A stretch of DNA of 64,000 nucleotides from Pandoraea capi (GTDB lineage Bacteria; Pseudomonadota; Gammaproteobacteria; Burkholderiales; Burkholderiaceae). Positions 55,669 through 64,000 of this stretch are shown one piece after another. The DNA is taken from NCBI RefSeq assembly GCF_902459735.1, contig NZ_CABPRV010000003.1, positions 496,001-560,000 of the forward strand. The letters run 5' to 3'. Made by a program: the position numbers and the translations under genes. The notes under the pieces were generated by a model. The model saw nothing but the letters and a program-made list of their open reading frames with translations, was not told where the DNA came from and searched no databases. The first letter of the stretch is position 1; each line of letters opens with the position of its first letter.

Positions 55669-55684
55669 TTTACGTTAGCGTCAA
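55669..55684 (-). promoter_or_regulatory. liuR promoter with embedded LiuR site and 19-bp MerR-type spacer
   Basis: TTTACGTTAGCGTCAA is an imperfect copy of the LiuR palindrome. On the minus strand TTGACG (55679-55684) and TATCTG (55654-55659) are separated by 19 bp, the over-long spacing typical of MerR-controlled promoters. A second repeat, TTGCAT-CGT-ATGCAA, is at 55686-55700. Confidence 0.65.
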
Positions 55685-55757
55685 CTTGCATCGTATGCAA
55701 TCGGTGATGGCGTCAACCTGACAACAAGAGAACAAGCCCAACTGGAGCGTGGCCCCC

Positions 55758-56840
55758 GTGAATGCCCTTGAACAACAACTGAACTATCCCCTTGGCGACT
55801 TTCTGCCTGATGGCGGTACCGTGCACGAAGTCGTGCCGGGCGTCTTCTGGGTGCGCATGCCGTTGCCGTTCGTGCTCGATCACATCAACCTGTGGTTGTT
55901 GCGCGACGAGATCGATGGCGTCAAAGGATGGACGGTGGTCGACTGCGGCATCACGCATCCCCAGATCAAGGCGTACTGGGAGCAGGTGTTCGACAGCGCG
56001 CTCGGTGGCGAACCGGTGCTGCGTGTCGTCGTCACGCATTGCCATCCCGATCACCTGGGTCTGGCGCACTGGATCTGCAAGGGCGGTGACAAACAGCGTT
56101 GGGAAGCGCGCCTCGCCATGTCGCTCGGCGACTACGCGTGGGGGCGTCTCATGTCCGAGGGCGACAACAATAATGCGGCCAACGCGGGCGGCGAATTCGC
56201 CGTCGCGCACTTCCTCGCGCACGGCCTTGCCGACGAAGCGATGATTGAGCAGATCCGCAATCGCAAGTCTTACTTCAGCGACCTCGTCCCGGAAGTGCCG
56301 TCGCGTTACTTTCGTCTGAAAGACGGCGATACGCTGCGCATCGGCGGCAGCGACTGGCGTCTGATCGCGGGCTACGGCCACTCGCCCGAGCACATGGCGT
56401 TGTACTCCGAACAGCACAACGTCCTCATCTCAGGCGACATGGTGCTGCCGCGTATTTCCACCAACGTCAGCGTTTTCGACATTGAGCCGGAAGCCAACTC
56501 GCTGCAACTGTTCCTGGACTCGCTGGGCGTGTATCTCGATCTGCCCGCCGACTGCCTGGTGCTGCCGTCGCACGGCCGTCCGTTCACTGGATTGCACACC
56601 CGGATTCGTCAGCTTCGCGATCACCATGCGGCGCGTTTGCAGGAAGTGCGCGAGGCGTGCGCGAAGACACCGCAAAGCGCAGGCGACATCGTCCCCATCA
56701 TGTTCCATCGCAAGCTCGATGCGCACCAGACCACCTTCGCGATGGGCGAAGCGCTCGCGCACTTGCACATGCTCTGGCGCGCGGGCGAACTCAAGCGCGA
56801 GCGCGATGCCAAGGGGGTGTGGCGGTTCTCGCCGGTCTGA
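55758..56840 (+). CDS. MBL-fold metallo-hydrolase, divergent from liuR
   Basis: 360 residues if started at the GTG at 55758, which is ten bases after GGAG; GTG at 55749 is too close to that sequence. Metal motif VTHCHPDHLGLAHWI (about 92-106), GHSPEHMALYSEQHNVLISGD and VLPSHGRPFTG. Larger than simple hydrolases, with a C-terminal helical region (MFHRKLDAHQTTFAMGEALA) that is typical of hydroxyacylglutathione-hydrolase-like proteins near acyl-CoA genes. Divergent promoter shared with liuR, so probably under LiuR control. Confidence 0.86.
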   Translation: MNALEQQLNYPLGDFLPDGGTVHEVVPGVFWVRMPLPFVLDHINLWLLRDEIDGVKGWTVVDCGITHPQIKAYWEQVFDSALGGEPVLRVVVTHCHPDHLGLAHWICKGGDKQRWEARLAMSLGDYAWGRLMSEGDNNNAANAGGEFAVAHFLAHGLADEAMIEQIRNRKSYFSDLVPEVPSRYFRLKDGDTLRIGGSDWRLIAGYGHSPEHMALYSEQHNVLISGDMVLPRISTNVSVFDIEPEANSLQLFLDSLGVYLDLPADCLVLPSHGRPFTGLHTRIRQLRDHHAARLQEVREACAKTPQSAGDIVPIMFHRKLDAHQTTFAMGEALAHLHMLWRAGELKRERDAKGVWRFSPV

Positions 56841-57040
56841 GTGCGTGACGTTGGCTTCGCAGTGCAATGCGGTGCGACTGCCGAACGCTAGCCAAAGTGG
56901 GCGAAGTGGGTATTGACGGCATCGTCATTGACGTCGACTTCGACAGCCAACCGAATCAGAAAGCAAGGCGAATCGATCGCCTTATCTTCATCCGTGCCGA
57001 CACCAGGCGCGACCAACGGTATTCACGAGCGCACCAACGC

Positions 57041-57075
57041 AAAACGCCCCGAAGCGCAGGCTCCGGGGCGTTTTT
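57041..57075. terminator. Bidirectional terminator between the metallo-hydrolase and the MFS gene
   Basis: AAAACGCCCCG and CGGGGCGTTTTT pair around an intervening loop; A- and T-runs flank both sides, so it should stop transcripts from both converging genes. The rest of the 298-bp gap shows nothing. Confidence 0.88.
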
Positions 57076-57138
57076 CATGGTGCAGTAATACGTGCGGCGT
57101 GCGGCGTGCGGCGTGTGCCGTACACGCGGCTTACGACA

Positions 57139-58458
57139 TCACGCGTGTTGTGCCGACGCCTGCATGTTCCGGCCTTCGCGGCCGAGCAGACCGTAGGTGA
57201 CGAGGCTGATCGCCACCGTCAGCAGAATGTAATACGCCGGTGCGAGCGGGTTCTGCGTGACCTTGATCAGATACGTGATCCAGAACGGCGCGAGGCCGCC
57301 GAACAGCATCACCGAAACGTTGTACAGAATCGAGACGCCTGTGGAGCGCACACCGACCGGGAACACTTCCGTGACGGCCGTCGGGAACGCGCCCCACACG
57401 AAGCCCATGCAGATCGCCGGGAGAATCTGCGCGAGCAGCAGGTTGCCCATCGACGGCGTACCGTGCAACCGCGTGAACATCCAGAACGACGTCAGCCCGT
57501 ATAGCAGCACGAAGAGCAGAATCAGCGGCTTGCGACCGACGCGATCCGAGATCCAGCCCGTGAGCGGACACATCACGGCAATCAGCATGGCGGCGATGAA
57601 CGTCGACAGGCTCGCGGCGCCTTGCGTCAGACCGAGTTGCTTCACGGCGTAGATCGGCGTGTAGATCAGCGTGACGTAGAACGATGTCGTGGCCGCGACC
57701 GTCAGACCGAAGCCTGCGATGAGCGAGCGATAGTGCTTCGAGAAGACGTCCGCAAGCGGCGTGCGGCGCGTGGGTTCGCGCGCCGCGGCATAGGCGAGGA
57801 ATTCCGGCGATTCCGTCATGCGGCGCCGGATGTAGAAACCCACCGGGCCGATCAGAATCCCGAACAGGAACGGCAGACGCCAGCCCCACGATTCGAGCGC
57901 TTCTTTCGACAGCCCCGAGTTCAGCACGTACGCGCACAGCCCCGCGAGAGCGACGGCGAGTGCCTGCGAGCACATCTGGAAACTGCCGTAGAAGCCGCGC
58001 AGATTCGGCGGCGAGAACTCGATGAGCATGGCCGTCGAACCGCCGAATTCGCCACCGGCGGAGAAGCCCTGGATTACGCGTGCGAGCAGGATCAGCAGCG
58101 GCGCGGCGAAGCCGATGGTCGCGTACGTCGGGGCGATGCCGATGAGGCCCGTGCCAAGCGCCATGAGCAACACCATCACGGAGAGCGCCGACTTGCGCCC
58201 GGCGCGATCGGCGTAAAGCCCGAAGGCGAGTCCGCCGATGGGGCGGAAGAAGAACGCCACACCGAGCGATGCCACGCTCGCCAGCAGCGAGGTCGTGTCG
58301 TTATCCGCGGGGAAGAAGAGTTTCGCGATGACCACCGCGAAGAGACCGTAGACCGTGAAATCGAACCACTCGAATGCGTTGCCCAACGTGGAGCCGATGA
58401 CCGCTTTGCGTCGCAGTGCCGGATCGATGACCGGCGTGCCGGTAGGGGTTGTCTGCAT
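57139..58458 (-). CDS. MFS transporter, metabolite:H+ symporter type
   Basis: 439 residues; AGGAGAGGC precedes the ATG. Twelve hydrophobic segments. GNAFEWFDFTVYGLFAVVIA at the start, FGLYADRAGRKSALSVMVLL (MFS motif A between TM2 and TM3), RVIQGFSAGGEFGGSTAMLI, and WISDRVGRKPLILLFVL (second motif A). These fit the ProP/KgtP/ShiA group of proton-coupled uptake systems for dicarboxylates, betaine or shikimate. The substrate is not clear. Probably monocistronic, with a terminator downstream. Confidence 0.9.
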   Translation of the reverse strand: MQTTPTGTPVIDPALRRKAVIGSTLGNAFEWFDFTVYGLFAVVIAKLFFPADNDTTSLLASVASLGVAFFFRPIGGLAFGLYADRAGRKSALSVMVLLMALGTGLIGIAPTYATIGFAAPLLILLARVIQGFSAGGEFGGSTAMLIEFSPPNLRGFYGSFQMCSQALAVALAGLCAYVLNSGLSKEALESWGWRLPFLFGILIGPVGFYIRRRMTESPEFLAYAAAREPTRRTPLADVFSKHYRSLIAGFGLTVAATTSFYVTLIYTPIYAVKQLGLTQGAASLSTFIAAMLIAVMCPLTGWISDRVGRKPLILLFVLLYGLTSFWMFTRLHGTPSMGNLLLAQILPAICMGFVWGAFPTAVTEVFPVGVRSTGVSILYNVSVMLFGGLAPFWITYLIKVTQNPLAPAYYILLTVAISLVTYGLLGREGRNMQASAQHA

Positions 58459-58696
58459 GTGCCTCTCCTGCTTGGTTGAGAGTGCCGCAGGCGGATCGGT
58501 AGCCGACAGACAGGTCGTCGACACGCGTCCGCTCTCTGGCGGCGAGTCCGGATTGACGTCGTGTTTACCTCTGTTCAAGTTACACGGACACTCTATCGCA
58601 GGTTTGGAATGCACCACAACGGGTCAAAAATACGACCGAATCTTGCGCGGGACGGCTTGTTTTACGCATGGAATGCGACAACGGGGGGATGTTGCT

Positions 58697-59287
58697 TCAG
58701 CGATTTCCCCGGCTGCCTTTCCAGCGATAGTCGCGCTGACCGACCCAGTCCCAGCCTCCCGTGTACGGATTGAATTCGTAGCCCTCGCGGTATTCGCTGG
58801 TGTAGCAGCCGCCTTTCTCCAGATAGCAGCGCTCGCGCAGGAAGTGCGCGGCGTCGCGCGACGAGTGAGGTTGGACCGGCGCGATGACGACGGGAGGACG
58901 CGGCCCGACGATCGCCGGCGCTGGCGTGACGATGACGGGAGCGGGTGAGATGACGGCCGGTGCAGGTGTGACGATCACCGGTGCGGGGGCCACGATGGTG
59001 GGCGCGGGGCGCACGTATGACGCAGGCGGCCCGACGACCTGCCAATTGCCTGGATCCATCGCGGCGCATCCGGCTAACGCGGCAACGACGGGCACTGCGA
59101 TCAGGCGGAAGCGGCGGAAGACGTGAACAGAGGAGATGACCGGAATAAAGGGGACAAAGGGGACAAAGGGGACAAAGACGGCCGGGCCGGAGACGCGTCG
59201 GAGAATAAGCTGACTGAGGAATCGGCGTGGGGCGACGCCGCGTAAGTAGCAAGCACGCGATTCGGCTTGCGAAGACATGGCGTTCAT
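58697..59287 (-). CDS. Repeat-rich lipoprotein
   Basis: A frame of 196 residues. The start is uncertain: a long 55-residue lead-in with VPFVPFVPFIPV, encoded by three tandem copies of GGGGACAAA (about 59150-59178, plus strand), precedes a signal peptide-like stretch with lipobox VAALAGC. The mature part has a Pro/Ala/Val repeat of about eight or nine residues (APAPVIVTP, APAVISPAP, APAIVGP), then a hydrophilic C-terminal region with LRERCYLEKGGCY, EYREGYEFNPYTGGWDWVGQ. The C-terminal part looks like a small folded domain found in exported proteins of Burkholderiales. No function known. Confidence 0.6.
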   Translation of the reverse strand: MNAMSSQAESRACYLRGVAPRRFLSQLILRRVSGPAVFVPFVPFVPFIPVISSVHVFRRFRLIAVPVVAALAGCAAMDPGNWQVVGPPASYVRPAPTIVAPAPVIVTPAPAVISPAPVIVTPAPAIVGPRPPVVIAPVQPHSSRDAAHFLRERCYLEKGGCYTSEYREGYEFNPYTGGWDWVGQRDYRWKGSRGNR

Positions 59288-59505
59288 GGGAGCACCGCAG
59301 GTTAGGAATGCGGGGCACTGTATCGCGCCAGACTCGCCATGCTTCGGCTTTCCTGCGCTTTTTGGGGGATGTCCGAGCCAGACATCCGTGAGCGGCGTGG
59401 GCAGTGCTTAACTCGTCGCTCGATGCGCCCCTGAACCTGCCACGCCGGGGTGGCGCATGTCGATCTCGTCGACGCTTACCGACGCGCCGTGTCCGGGGCC
59501 GAGGC

Positions 59506-60396
59506 TCAGGACTTACGGCTTGTATCGCCCTCGTCGCTCTCGCGCTGCGTCGAGTTTCCCGTATCCGTCGCCCCCGCCGCCTTCGCGGCCCTTGCCGCGT
59601 CGCGCGCTTGCCGCTGCGCCATCGTCGGCTTACGGGGCGCGCGGGCGAACAGCATGTCGTATAGCCAGCGCGGCAGGCATCGCATGGCGAATGCCACGAT
59701 GCCCATCGGCCACGGCAACACTGCAAAACGCTTACGACGGGCGATCGCGGCAGCCGCCTTGCGGGCGAACTTGTCCGAGTCCATCAGGAACGGCATCGGG
59801 AACGGATTGCCGTCCGTCATCGGCGTGCGAATGTAGCCCGGCGCGATCGTCACGACAGCGACTTTGTCCGCACGCATCTCGACGCGCAGGCTTTCCAGAT
59901 ACGTCATTGCCGCCGCCTTCGACGCACTGTACGCCCCATGCCCCGGCAGTCCGCGGACCCCCGCAACACTGCCGATGCCGACGAGCGTGCCGCGCTTGCG
60001 CTCGCGCATGGGGCCGACGAACGGGCTGAACGTAGCGACCATCGCCATCCAGTTCGTGTCCATGACGGAGGCGAAGTGCGGCAGGTCGGCCGCATCTTCC
60101 GTATTCACACCGTGACTGATCCCTGCGTTGGCGATGACGATGTCCGGCACGCCATGGCGAGACATGAAGTCGCCGGCGGCCGCGCGCAGCGCGAGGGCGT
60201 CGCGCACGTCGAGCGCGTAGCAATGCACGGCATGCGGGTGCGGCAGCGTGGCGGCCAGATCGGTCAGCTTGTCGCCGCGACGGCCGACGAGGCCCAGAAT
60301 TGCGCCTTGCGCAGCATAGTGGCGCGCGAGCGCCTGCCCCAGCCCGCTGGACGCGCCGGTGATGAAGACCTTCGGAGATGTCGTGTGTGTTGCCAT
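59506..60396 (-). CDS. SDR-family oxidoreductase
   Basis: 296 residues from MATHTTSPKVFITGASSGLG. Cofactor motif TGASSGLGQALA (about 14-25), DIVIANAGISHG, SVAGVRGLPGHGAYSASKAA with the catalytic Tyr and Lys, and a C-terminal extension with a hydrophobic helix (LPWPMGIVAFAMRCLPRWLY) then a basic tail (RAPRKPTMAQRQARDAA). The extension suggests membrane association. Substrate unknown. Follows dsbA in the same direction, separated by a terminator. Confidence 0.88.
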   Translation of the reverse strand: MATHTTSPKVFITGASSGLGQALARHYAAQGAILGLVGRRGDKLTDLAATLPHPHAVHCYALDVRDALALRAAAGDFMSRHGVPDIVIANAGISHGVNTEDAADLPHFASVMDTNWMAMVATFSPFVGPMRERKRGTLVGIGSVAGVRGLPGHGAYSASKAAAMTYLESLRVEMRADKVAVVTIAPGYIRTPMTDGNPFPMPFLMDSDKFARKAAAAIARRKRFAVLPWPMGIVAFAMRCLPRWLYDMLFARAPRKPTMAQRQARDAARAAKAAGATDTGNSTQRESDEGDTSRKS

Positions 60397-60402
60397 ATAA
60401 CG

Positions 60403-60428
60403 CAAAAGCCCGGCCGGGGCCGGGCTTT
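60403..60428 (-). terminator. Terminator after dsbA
   Basis: AAAGCCCGG and CCGGGCTTT form a GC-rich stem just past the dsbA stop and before the start of the SDR gene; the minus strand has TTTTG after the stem. Confidence 0.8.
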
Positions 60429-60442
60429 GTGAGCGGCGAAGC

Positions 60443-61123
60443 TTACAGCTTCTTCGCGCGGATCTGATTGATGATCGAGTCGGCCGTCTTGAGCGCCGCA
60501 TCGAACGTTTGCTGCTCGGTCGTGGCCGGCTTGCCGGCCTTTTGCATCGCGTCGCCCGACGTCGCCGGCGAGACGAGGTACTTGCCCTGAATCGCAATCG
60601 TCGGCACGCCGTCGATCTTGTAGTCCTGCCATGTCTTGTTGGCCGTCTTCACGTTGGCAGCCGTCGAGAAACCGTTGTAGGCGTCCATGTACTTCTGCTT
60701 GTCGATGCCGAACTGCGCGAGGAAGTCGGCTTGCTGCTGCGCCGTGAGCAGATAGTTGTGCTTGACGTGGATCTCGTTGAAGACCTTCGGCGTGAGTTCG
60801 GCTTCACGGCCAAGCGCCGTCAGTGCGAAGAACATGCGGGTGTGCGGCTCGAAGCGGTCCTGGAAGGCGACCGGCACGCGCTTGAACACGACGTCCTTGC
60901 CCTGCGCCTTGACCCACTTCTCCAGCGTCGGCTCCAGCGCATTGCAGTGCGGGCAGCCATACCAGAAGAATTCGGTCACTTCGATCTTGCCCGGACCGGC
61001 CGACGTCGGCTGCTGCGGAATCGTCAGATAGTCGGTCCCCGCGACCGGTGCTTCAGGCGAAGCCGAGGCGACACCCGAGAGGAAACCGAAAGAAATCAGT
61101 ACGGCACCAAGAAGTTTTTTCAT
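60443..61123 (-). CDS. dsbA: Thiol:disulphide interchange protein DsbA
   Basis: 226 residues. Signal peptide ending ASASP near residue 22. Thioredoxin-fold oxidase with the active site EFFWYGCPHCNALEP (Cys57, Cys60; the CPHC of DsbA) and the cis-Pro loop KIDGVPTIAIQGKY. Oxidises Cys pairs in secreted proteins of the periplasm, possibly including the Cys-rich proteins near the left end of the window. It lies downstream of the SPOR gene, with a 247-bp gap and a hairpin between. Confidence 0.95.
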   Translation of the reverse strand: MKKLLGAVLISFGFLSGVASASPEAPVAGTDYLTIPQQPTSAGPGKIEVTEFFWYGCPHCNALEPTLEKWVKAQGKDVVFKRVPVAFQDRFEPHTRMFFALTALGREAELTPKVFNEIHVKHNYLLTAQQQADFLAQFGIDKQKYMDAYNGFSTAANVKTANKTWQDYKIDGVPTIAIQGKYLVSPATSGDAMQKAGKPATTEQQTFDAALKTADSIINQIRAKKL

Positions 61124-61334
61124 GATCGTTGTTTAGGAGTGAGGCAGACGCGCCGCGTATCGGCGGCGCACCCGCAAAACCATATCCCGGATTCAGGCAA
61201 ATTAGCCAGTGCATATGACCGGCGATGCGCTGCCGGGTTCAACGTTCCGCTGCGGCAGCGAACGCAGCCCCAATGATGCGGGGTTTTGCCATTCCTTGCC
61301 GGGCGGGGTCCTGACAGTTACGAGGGGGGAAACA

Positions 61335-61365
61335 AAAGGCGTTGCCCTTACGGTGCAACGCCTTT
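61335..61365 (-). terminator. Terminator after the SPOR gene
   Basis: AAAGGCGTTGC pairs with GCAACGCCTTT (11 bp) directly after the SPOR stop codon; on the minus strand the stem ends in TTTTG. Confidence 0.8.
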
Positions 61366-61370
61366 CGCGT

Positions 61371-62054
61371 TCATTGCTTCGTGAAACGGATGACTGCCGT
61401 GTCGTACCCGCCGTCCTGCAGGCGTTGACGCACGTGGTTCATCTCGTCGAGCTTGCCGTACGGGCCGAGACGCACGCGGAAGAGCGTCAGACCGTTGGCA
61501 TCGCGCTGCGTGACCTTCGCTTCGAAGCCCGACAGGGCCAGCTTGGCGCGCAGTTGTTCGGCGTCGCTCTGCGACTTGAACGCGCCGACTTGCAGGTAGT
61601 AACCCGTGCTGGCGTTATCCGTGGCGCTCGCGGGCGGCGTGGTCGGGGGCGCGACCGGTACCGTCGACTTGCCGTTCAGGATGTCTGCCGGCGACGGCTT
61701 CGTCTGGGCCGGCGGCGTGGCCGGGGCCGTCGGGGCCGAGGCGACCGGCGGCTGCGCCGGAACGCCCGGTACGAGCGGTGACGACTCGACCGCCGATGCC
61801 GTATCCGGCACGGCAGCGCCCGGCGCGGCACCCGGCAGCGGCGTACGCGGCTGGAGCGACTTGTTCGGGTCCGGTGCCTGTGCGGCCGGCGAGTTGTCGG
61901 CCGGACGCGGCGGCGTCTTTTCGACGAACGGGGTTGGCGTCTTCGTGATGTAGAGCGCAACGACGACGGCAACGGCCAGCCCAACGATCAGGCCGAGCAC
62001 GATGCCCAGAAAAGTACCGCCCCGCTGGCGGGGTGGTCGACGTGTGTTTGCCAT
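61371..62054 (-). CDS. SPOR-domain cell-division protein, FtsN-like
   Basis: 227 residues from MANTRRPPRQRGGTFLGIVL. Short cytoplasmic start, one transmembrane helix (about 15-37), a long Pro/Ala-rich periplasmic linker (about 45-145) and a C-terminal SPOR domain (about 150-227: STGYYLQVGAFKSQSDAEQL, LTLFRVRLGPYGKLDEMNHV). SPOR domains bind denuded peptidoglycan at the septum. It sits just downstream of argS with a 61-bp gap, an arrangement seen in many Burkholderiales. Confidence 0.9.
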   Translation of the reverse strand: MANTRRPPRQRGGTFLGIVLGLIVGLAVAVVVALYITKTPTPFVEKTPPRPADNSPAAQAPDPNKSLQPRTPLPGAAPGAAVPDTASAVESSPLVPGVPAQPPVASAPTAPATPPAQTKPSPADILNGKSTVPVAPPTTPPASATDNASTGYYLQVGAFKSQSDAEQLRAKLALSGFEAKVTQRDANGLTLFRVRLGPYGKLDEMNHVRQRLQDGGYDTAVIRFTKQ

Positions 62055-62115
62055 CGAGTCGATTCCGTCCTTACAGAGTTCCGATGCGGCTTGCCGTTCG
62101 GAGTGGTTGGATAAC

Positions 62116-63879
62116 TTACATCTTGGCCGGGGCCGACACGCCCAGCACGGCAAGCCCGTTGCGCAGCACCTGACGCGTCGCCGCCAGCAGCGCGAGACGC
62201 GCATGCTTCACGGTTTCGTCGTCCACCAGCACGCGATCCGAGTTGTAGAAGGAGTGGAACGCACCTGCCAGATCCCGCAGATAGAAGGCCACGGCGTGCG
62301 GCGCAAGTTCCTCGGCGGCACGCGTGAGCATGTCCGGGTACTCGGCGAGCAGTTGCAGCAGCGCGAGCGCGCGTTCGCTGTCGAGCGGCGCGAGATCGGC
62401 GTTGGCCAGTGCGGCTTCGTCACCGCCCCATTGCGTGAGGATCGAGCAGATACGTGCGTGCGCGTATTGCACGTAATACACCGGGTTCTCGTCGTTTTGC
62501 TTGAGCGCGAGATCCACGTCGAACACGAATTCGGTATCGGCCTTGCGCGAAATTAGGAAGAAACGCACGGCGTCGCGACCGCGGCGCAGGGCGTCTTCAC
62601 GCTCGGCGGGGTCCGTCACCGGCGTTTCTGCCGTAATGCCGCCCGACCATTCGATCAGGTCGCGCACCGTCACGTAGCTGCCCGCGCGCTTGGAGATTTT
62701 CACCTCTTCGCCGTTGCGCATGACGGTGACCATCTTGTGCAGCACGTAGTCGGGGTAGCCCTTCGGAATGCCGATGCCCAGCGCTTGCAGGCCGGCGCGC
62801 ACGCGGGCGATGGTGCCGTGGTGGTCCGAGCCCTGCACGTTGATGACCTGATGGAAGCCGCGATCCCACTTGCGGGTGTGATACGCGACGTCCGGCACGA
62901 AATACGTGTACGTGCCGTCTGACTTGCGCATCACGCGGTCCTTGTCGTCGCCGTAGTCGGTCGTGCGCAGCCACAGCGCGCCTTCCTGCTCGTACGTCAC
63001 GCCGGCGTCGATGAGCGCCTGCACCGTGCGCTCGACGCTGCCGTCGGCGTACAGCGACGATTCGAGATAGTACTGATCGAAGATCACGCCGAACGTTTGC
63101 AGGTCGATGTCCTGCTCGCGGCGCAGATACGCCACGGCGAATGCACGGATCGAGTCGATGTCTTCGATGTCGCCGCTGCCGGTGACGGGCGCGCCGTCGG
63201 ACGCCTGCACGGTCTTGCCGGCGAGGAAATCCTGCGCGATATCGCCAATGTAGTCGCCGTTGTAGGCCGACTCCGGCCATTCGGCGTCGCCTGGCTTGAA
63301 GCCGCGTGCGCGGGCCTGTACCGACATGGCGAGCGTCTGGATCTGCACGCCGGCGTCGTTGTAATAGAACTCACGGTGGACCGCACGGCCCTGCGTGCCG
63401 AGCAGCGCGGAGATCGTGTCGCCGAGCGCTGCCTGACGGCCGTGACCCACGTGCAGCGGGCCGGTCGGGTTGGCGGAGACGAATTCGATGAGCACCGGCA
63501 CCGCTTCGTTGCTGGCGGCGCGGCGGCCGAACGCGGCGCCTTCGGTCAGAATCGCGCGGGCGACCGACTGCTTGGCGGCATTGGCCAGACGCAGGTTGAT
63601 GAAGCCCGGGCCGGCGATTTCGACGGCGTCGACGAGACCCTTGGCACGGGCGTCGGCGAGCATCGCGTCGGCAATCTTCTGGGCCAGCTCGCGCGGATTG
63701 GCGCGCAACGGCTTGGCGAGTTGCATCGCCACGTTACAGGCCAGATCGCCATGTGCGGCGACTTTCGGGCGTTCGAGCAGGATGACGGGCGCGGCAGGCG
63801 CGGTGCCGTCCGCAGGCATCAAACCGGCGACGACGTCGCCGATCAGCGCGACGAGAGCATTCTTTTGGGCGGGTAGCAT
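62116..63879 (-). CDS. argS: Arginyl-tRNA synthetase
   Basis: 587 residues, full length. N-terminal Add-1 domain, HIGH-like motif [17 protein letters not shown] (about 118-134), [24 protein letters not shown]-like [16 protein letters not shown], and the anticodon-binding C-terminal helix bundle ([20 protein letters not shown]). Charges tRNA(Arg). It is the first gene in the visible run; a TTAAAAT-like -10 lies about 60 bp upstream (63940-63950), and nothing else is seen up to the window edge. Confidence 0.96.
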   Translation of the reverse strand: MLPAQKNALVALIGDVVAGLMPADGTAPAAPVILLERPKVAAHGDLACNVAMQLAKPLRANPRELAQKIADAMLADARAKGLVDAVEIAGPGFINLRLANAAKQSVARAILTEGAAFGRRAASNEAVPVLIEFVSANPTGPLHVGHGRQAALGDTISALLGTQGRAVHREFYYNDAGVQIQTLAMSVQARARGFKPGDAEWPESAYNGDYIGDIAQDFLAGKTVQASDGAPVTGSGDIEDIDSIRAFAVAYLRREQDIDLQTFGVIFDQYYLESSLYADGSVERTVQALIDAGVTYEQEGALWLRTTDYGDDKDRVMRKSDGTYTYFVPDVAYHTRKWDRGFHQVINVQGSDHHGTIARVRAGLQALGIGIPKGYPDYVLHKMVTVMRNGEEVKISKRAGSYVTVRDLIEWSGGITAETPVTDPAEREDALRRGRDAVRFFLISRKADTEFVFDVDLALKQNDENPVYYVQYAHARICSILTQWGGDEAALANADLAPLDSERALALLQLLAEYPDMLTRAAEELAPHAVAFYLRDLAGAFHSFYNSDRVLVDDETVKHARLALLAATRQVLRNGLAVLGVSAPAKM

Positions 63880-64000
63880 TGGCGGGTGTTTCGGGTGCGT
63901 CCGGACGCGTCCGGACAGGCAGTTGAATCGTCAGCACCGGATTTTAACAGGTGTATGATGAAGTCACGGTACCCCTCCTTGCGTAACAGTTCAGGGACGG

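Overview
The window looks like chromosome of a high-G+C betaproteobacterium in the Burkholderiaceae, most like Pandoraea. The clues are two Burkholderia-type porins, a LiuR-type leucine/isovalerate cluster, a bioA-F-D-B biotin operon, an FtsN-like SPOR gene next to argS, and beta-proteobacterial sequences for AceK, carbonic anhydrase and DsbA. The genus is inferred from protein character only. There is no rRNA, confirmed tRNA, CRISPR array or intact insertion sequence.

Layout. 0-3.4 kb: the start of a metal (probably copper/silver) efflux operon, with two Met/His-rich secreted proteins followed by a TolC-type outer-membrane lipoprotein that runs off the left edge, plus two small unknowns. 3.6-3.9 kb: a promoter and hairpin region that may encode a phage C4-like RNA. 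4-7.8 kb: two small exported proteins, a porin and a 3-hydroxybutyryl-CoA dehydrogenase.

7.9-19.4 kb is the most unusual part: five tandem, same-strand paralogues of 708-764 residues. I call them A to E in transcription order (A at 17108-19402, E at 7906-10167). All share an N-terminal MP[YH]xS-type start in four of five, a basic leader, one hydrophobic WP-x-A-x-A segment, a helical module, a beta-rich module ending in CGGGC, and a C-terminal module with an invariant Cys, His and Asp. The Cys-His spacing is 34 and the His-Asp spacing is 51 in all five. The order Cys-helix, His-strand, Asp-strand is that of papain-like/deamidase/transglutaminase-type enzymes. I do not recognise the family. A multi-copy secreted or membrane-anchored effector or toxin set is the best reading.

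19.6-32.6 kb: nitronate monooxygenase with a palindrome-overlapped promoter; a minus-strand operon from a GhrA-like dehydrogenase through HMG-CoA lyase to a YbaK deacylase, a FlK-like thioesterase, DUF1289, MaoC and metallo-hydrolase genes; YaeQ; an alpha/beta hydrolase; two paralogous XRE regulators; an EamA exporter; and a MASE2-GGDEF cyclase. 32.9-33.4 kb is an ACTGC-rich repeat tract. 33.9-37.4 kb holds a second porin, a hydroxyisobutyrate-dehydrogenase-like enzyme and an AraC regulator.

37.4-55.7 kb is a leucine catabolism region on the minus strand. LiuR, isovaleryl-CoA dehydrogenase, methylcrotonyl-CoA carboxylase beta subunit, methylglutaconyl-CoA hydratase and the biotinylated alpha subunit are there, interleaved with aceK, carbonic anhydrase, a thiolase and the complete biotin operon. 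HMG-CoA lyase, the last pathway step, lies about 13 kb away. Three near-identical palindromes of the TTTACGTTAACGTAAA type sit before liuR, before the thioesterase/ivd genes and before the operon carrying HMG-CoA lyase, which ties the two loci into one predicted LiuR regulon.

55.7-64 kb: a divergent metallo-hydrolase, an MFS transporter, a repeat-rich lipoprotein, an SDR enzyme, dsbA, an FtsN-like SPOR protein and argS.
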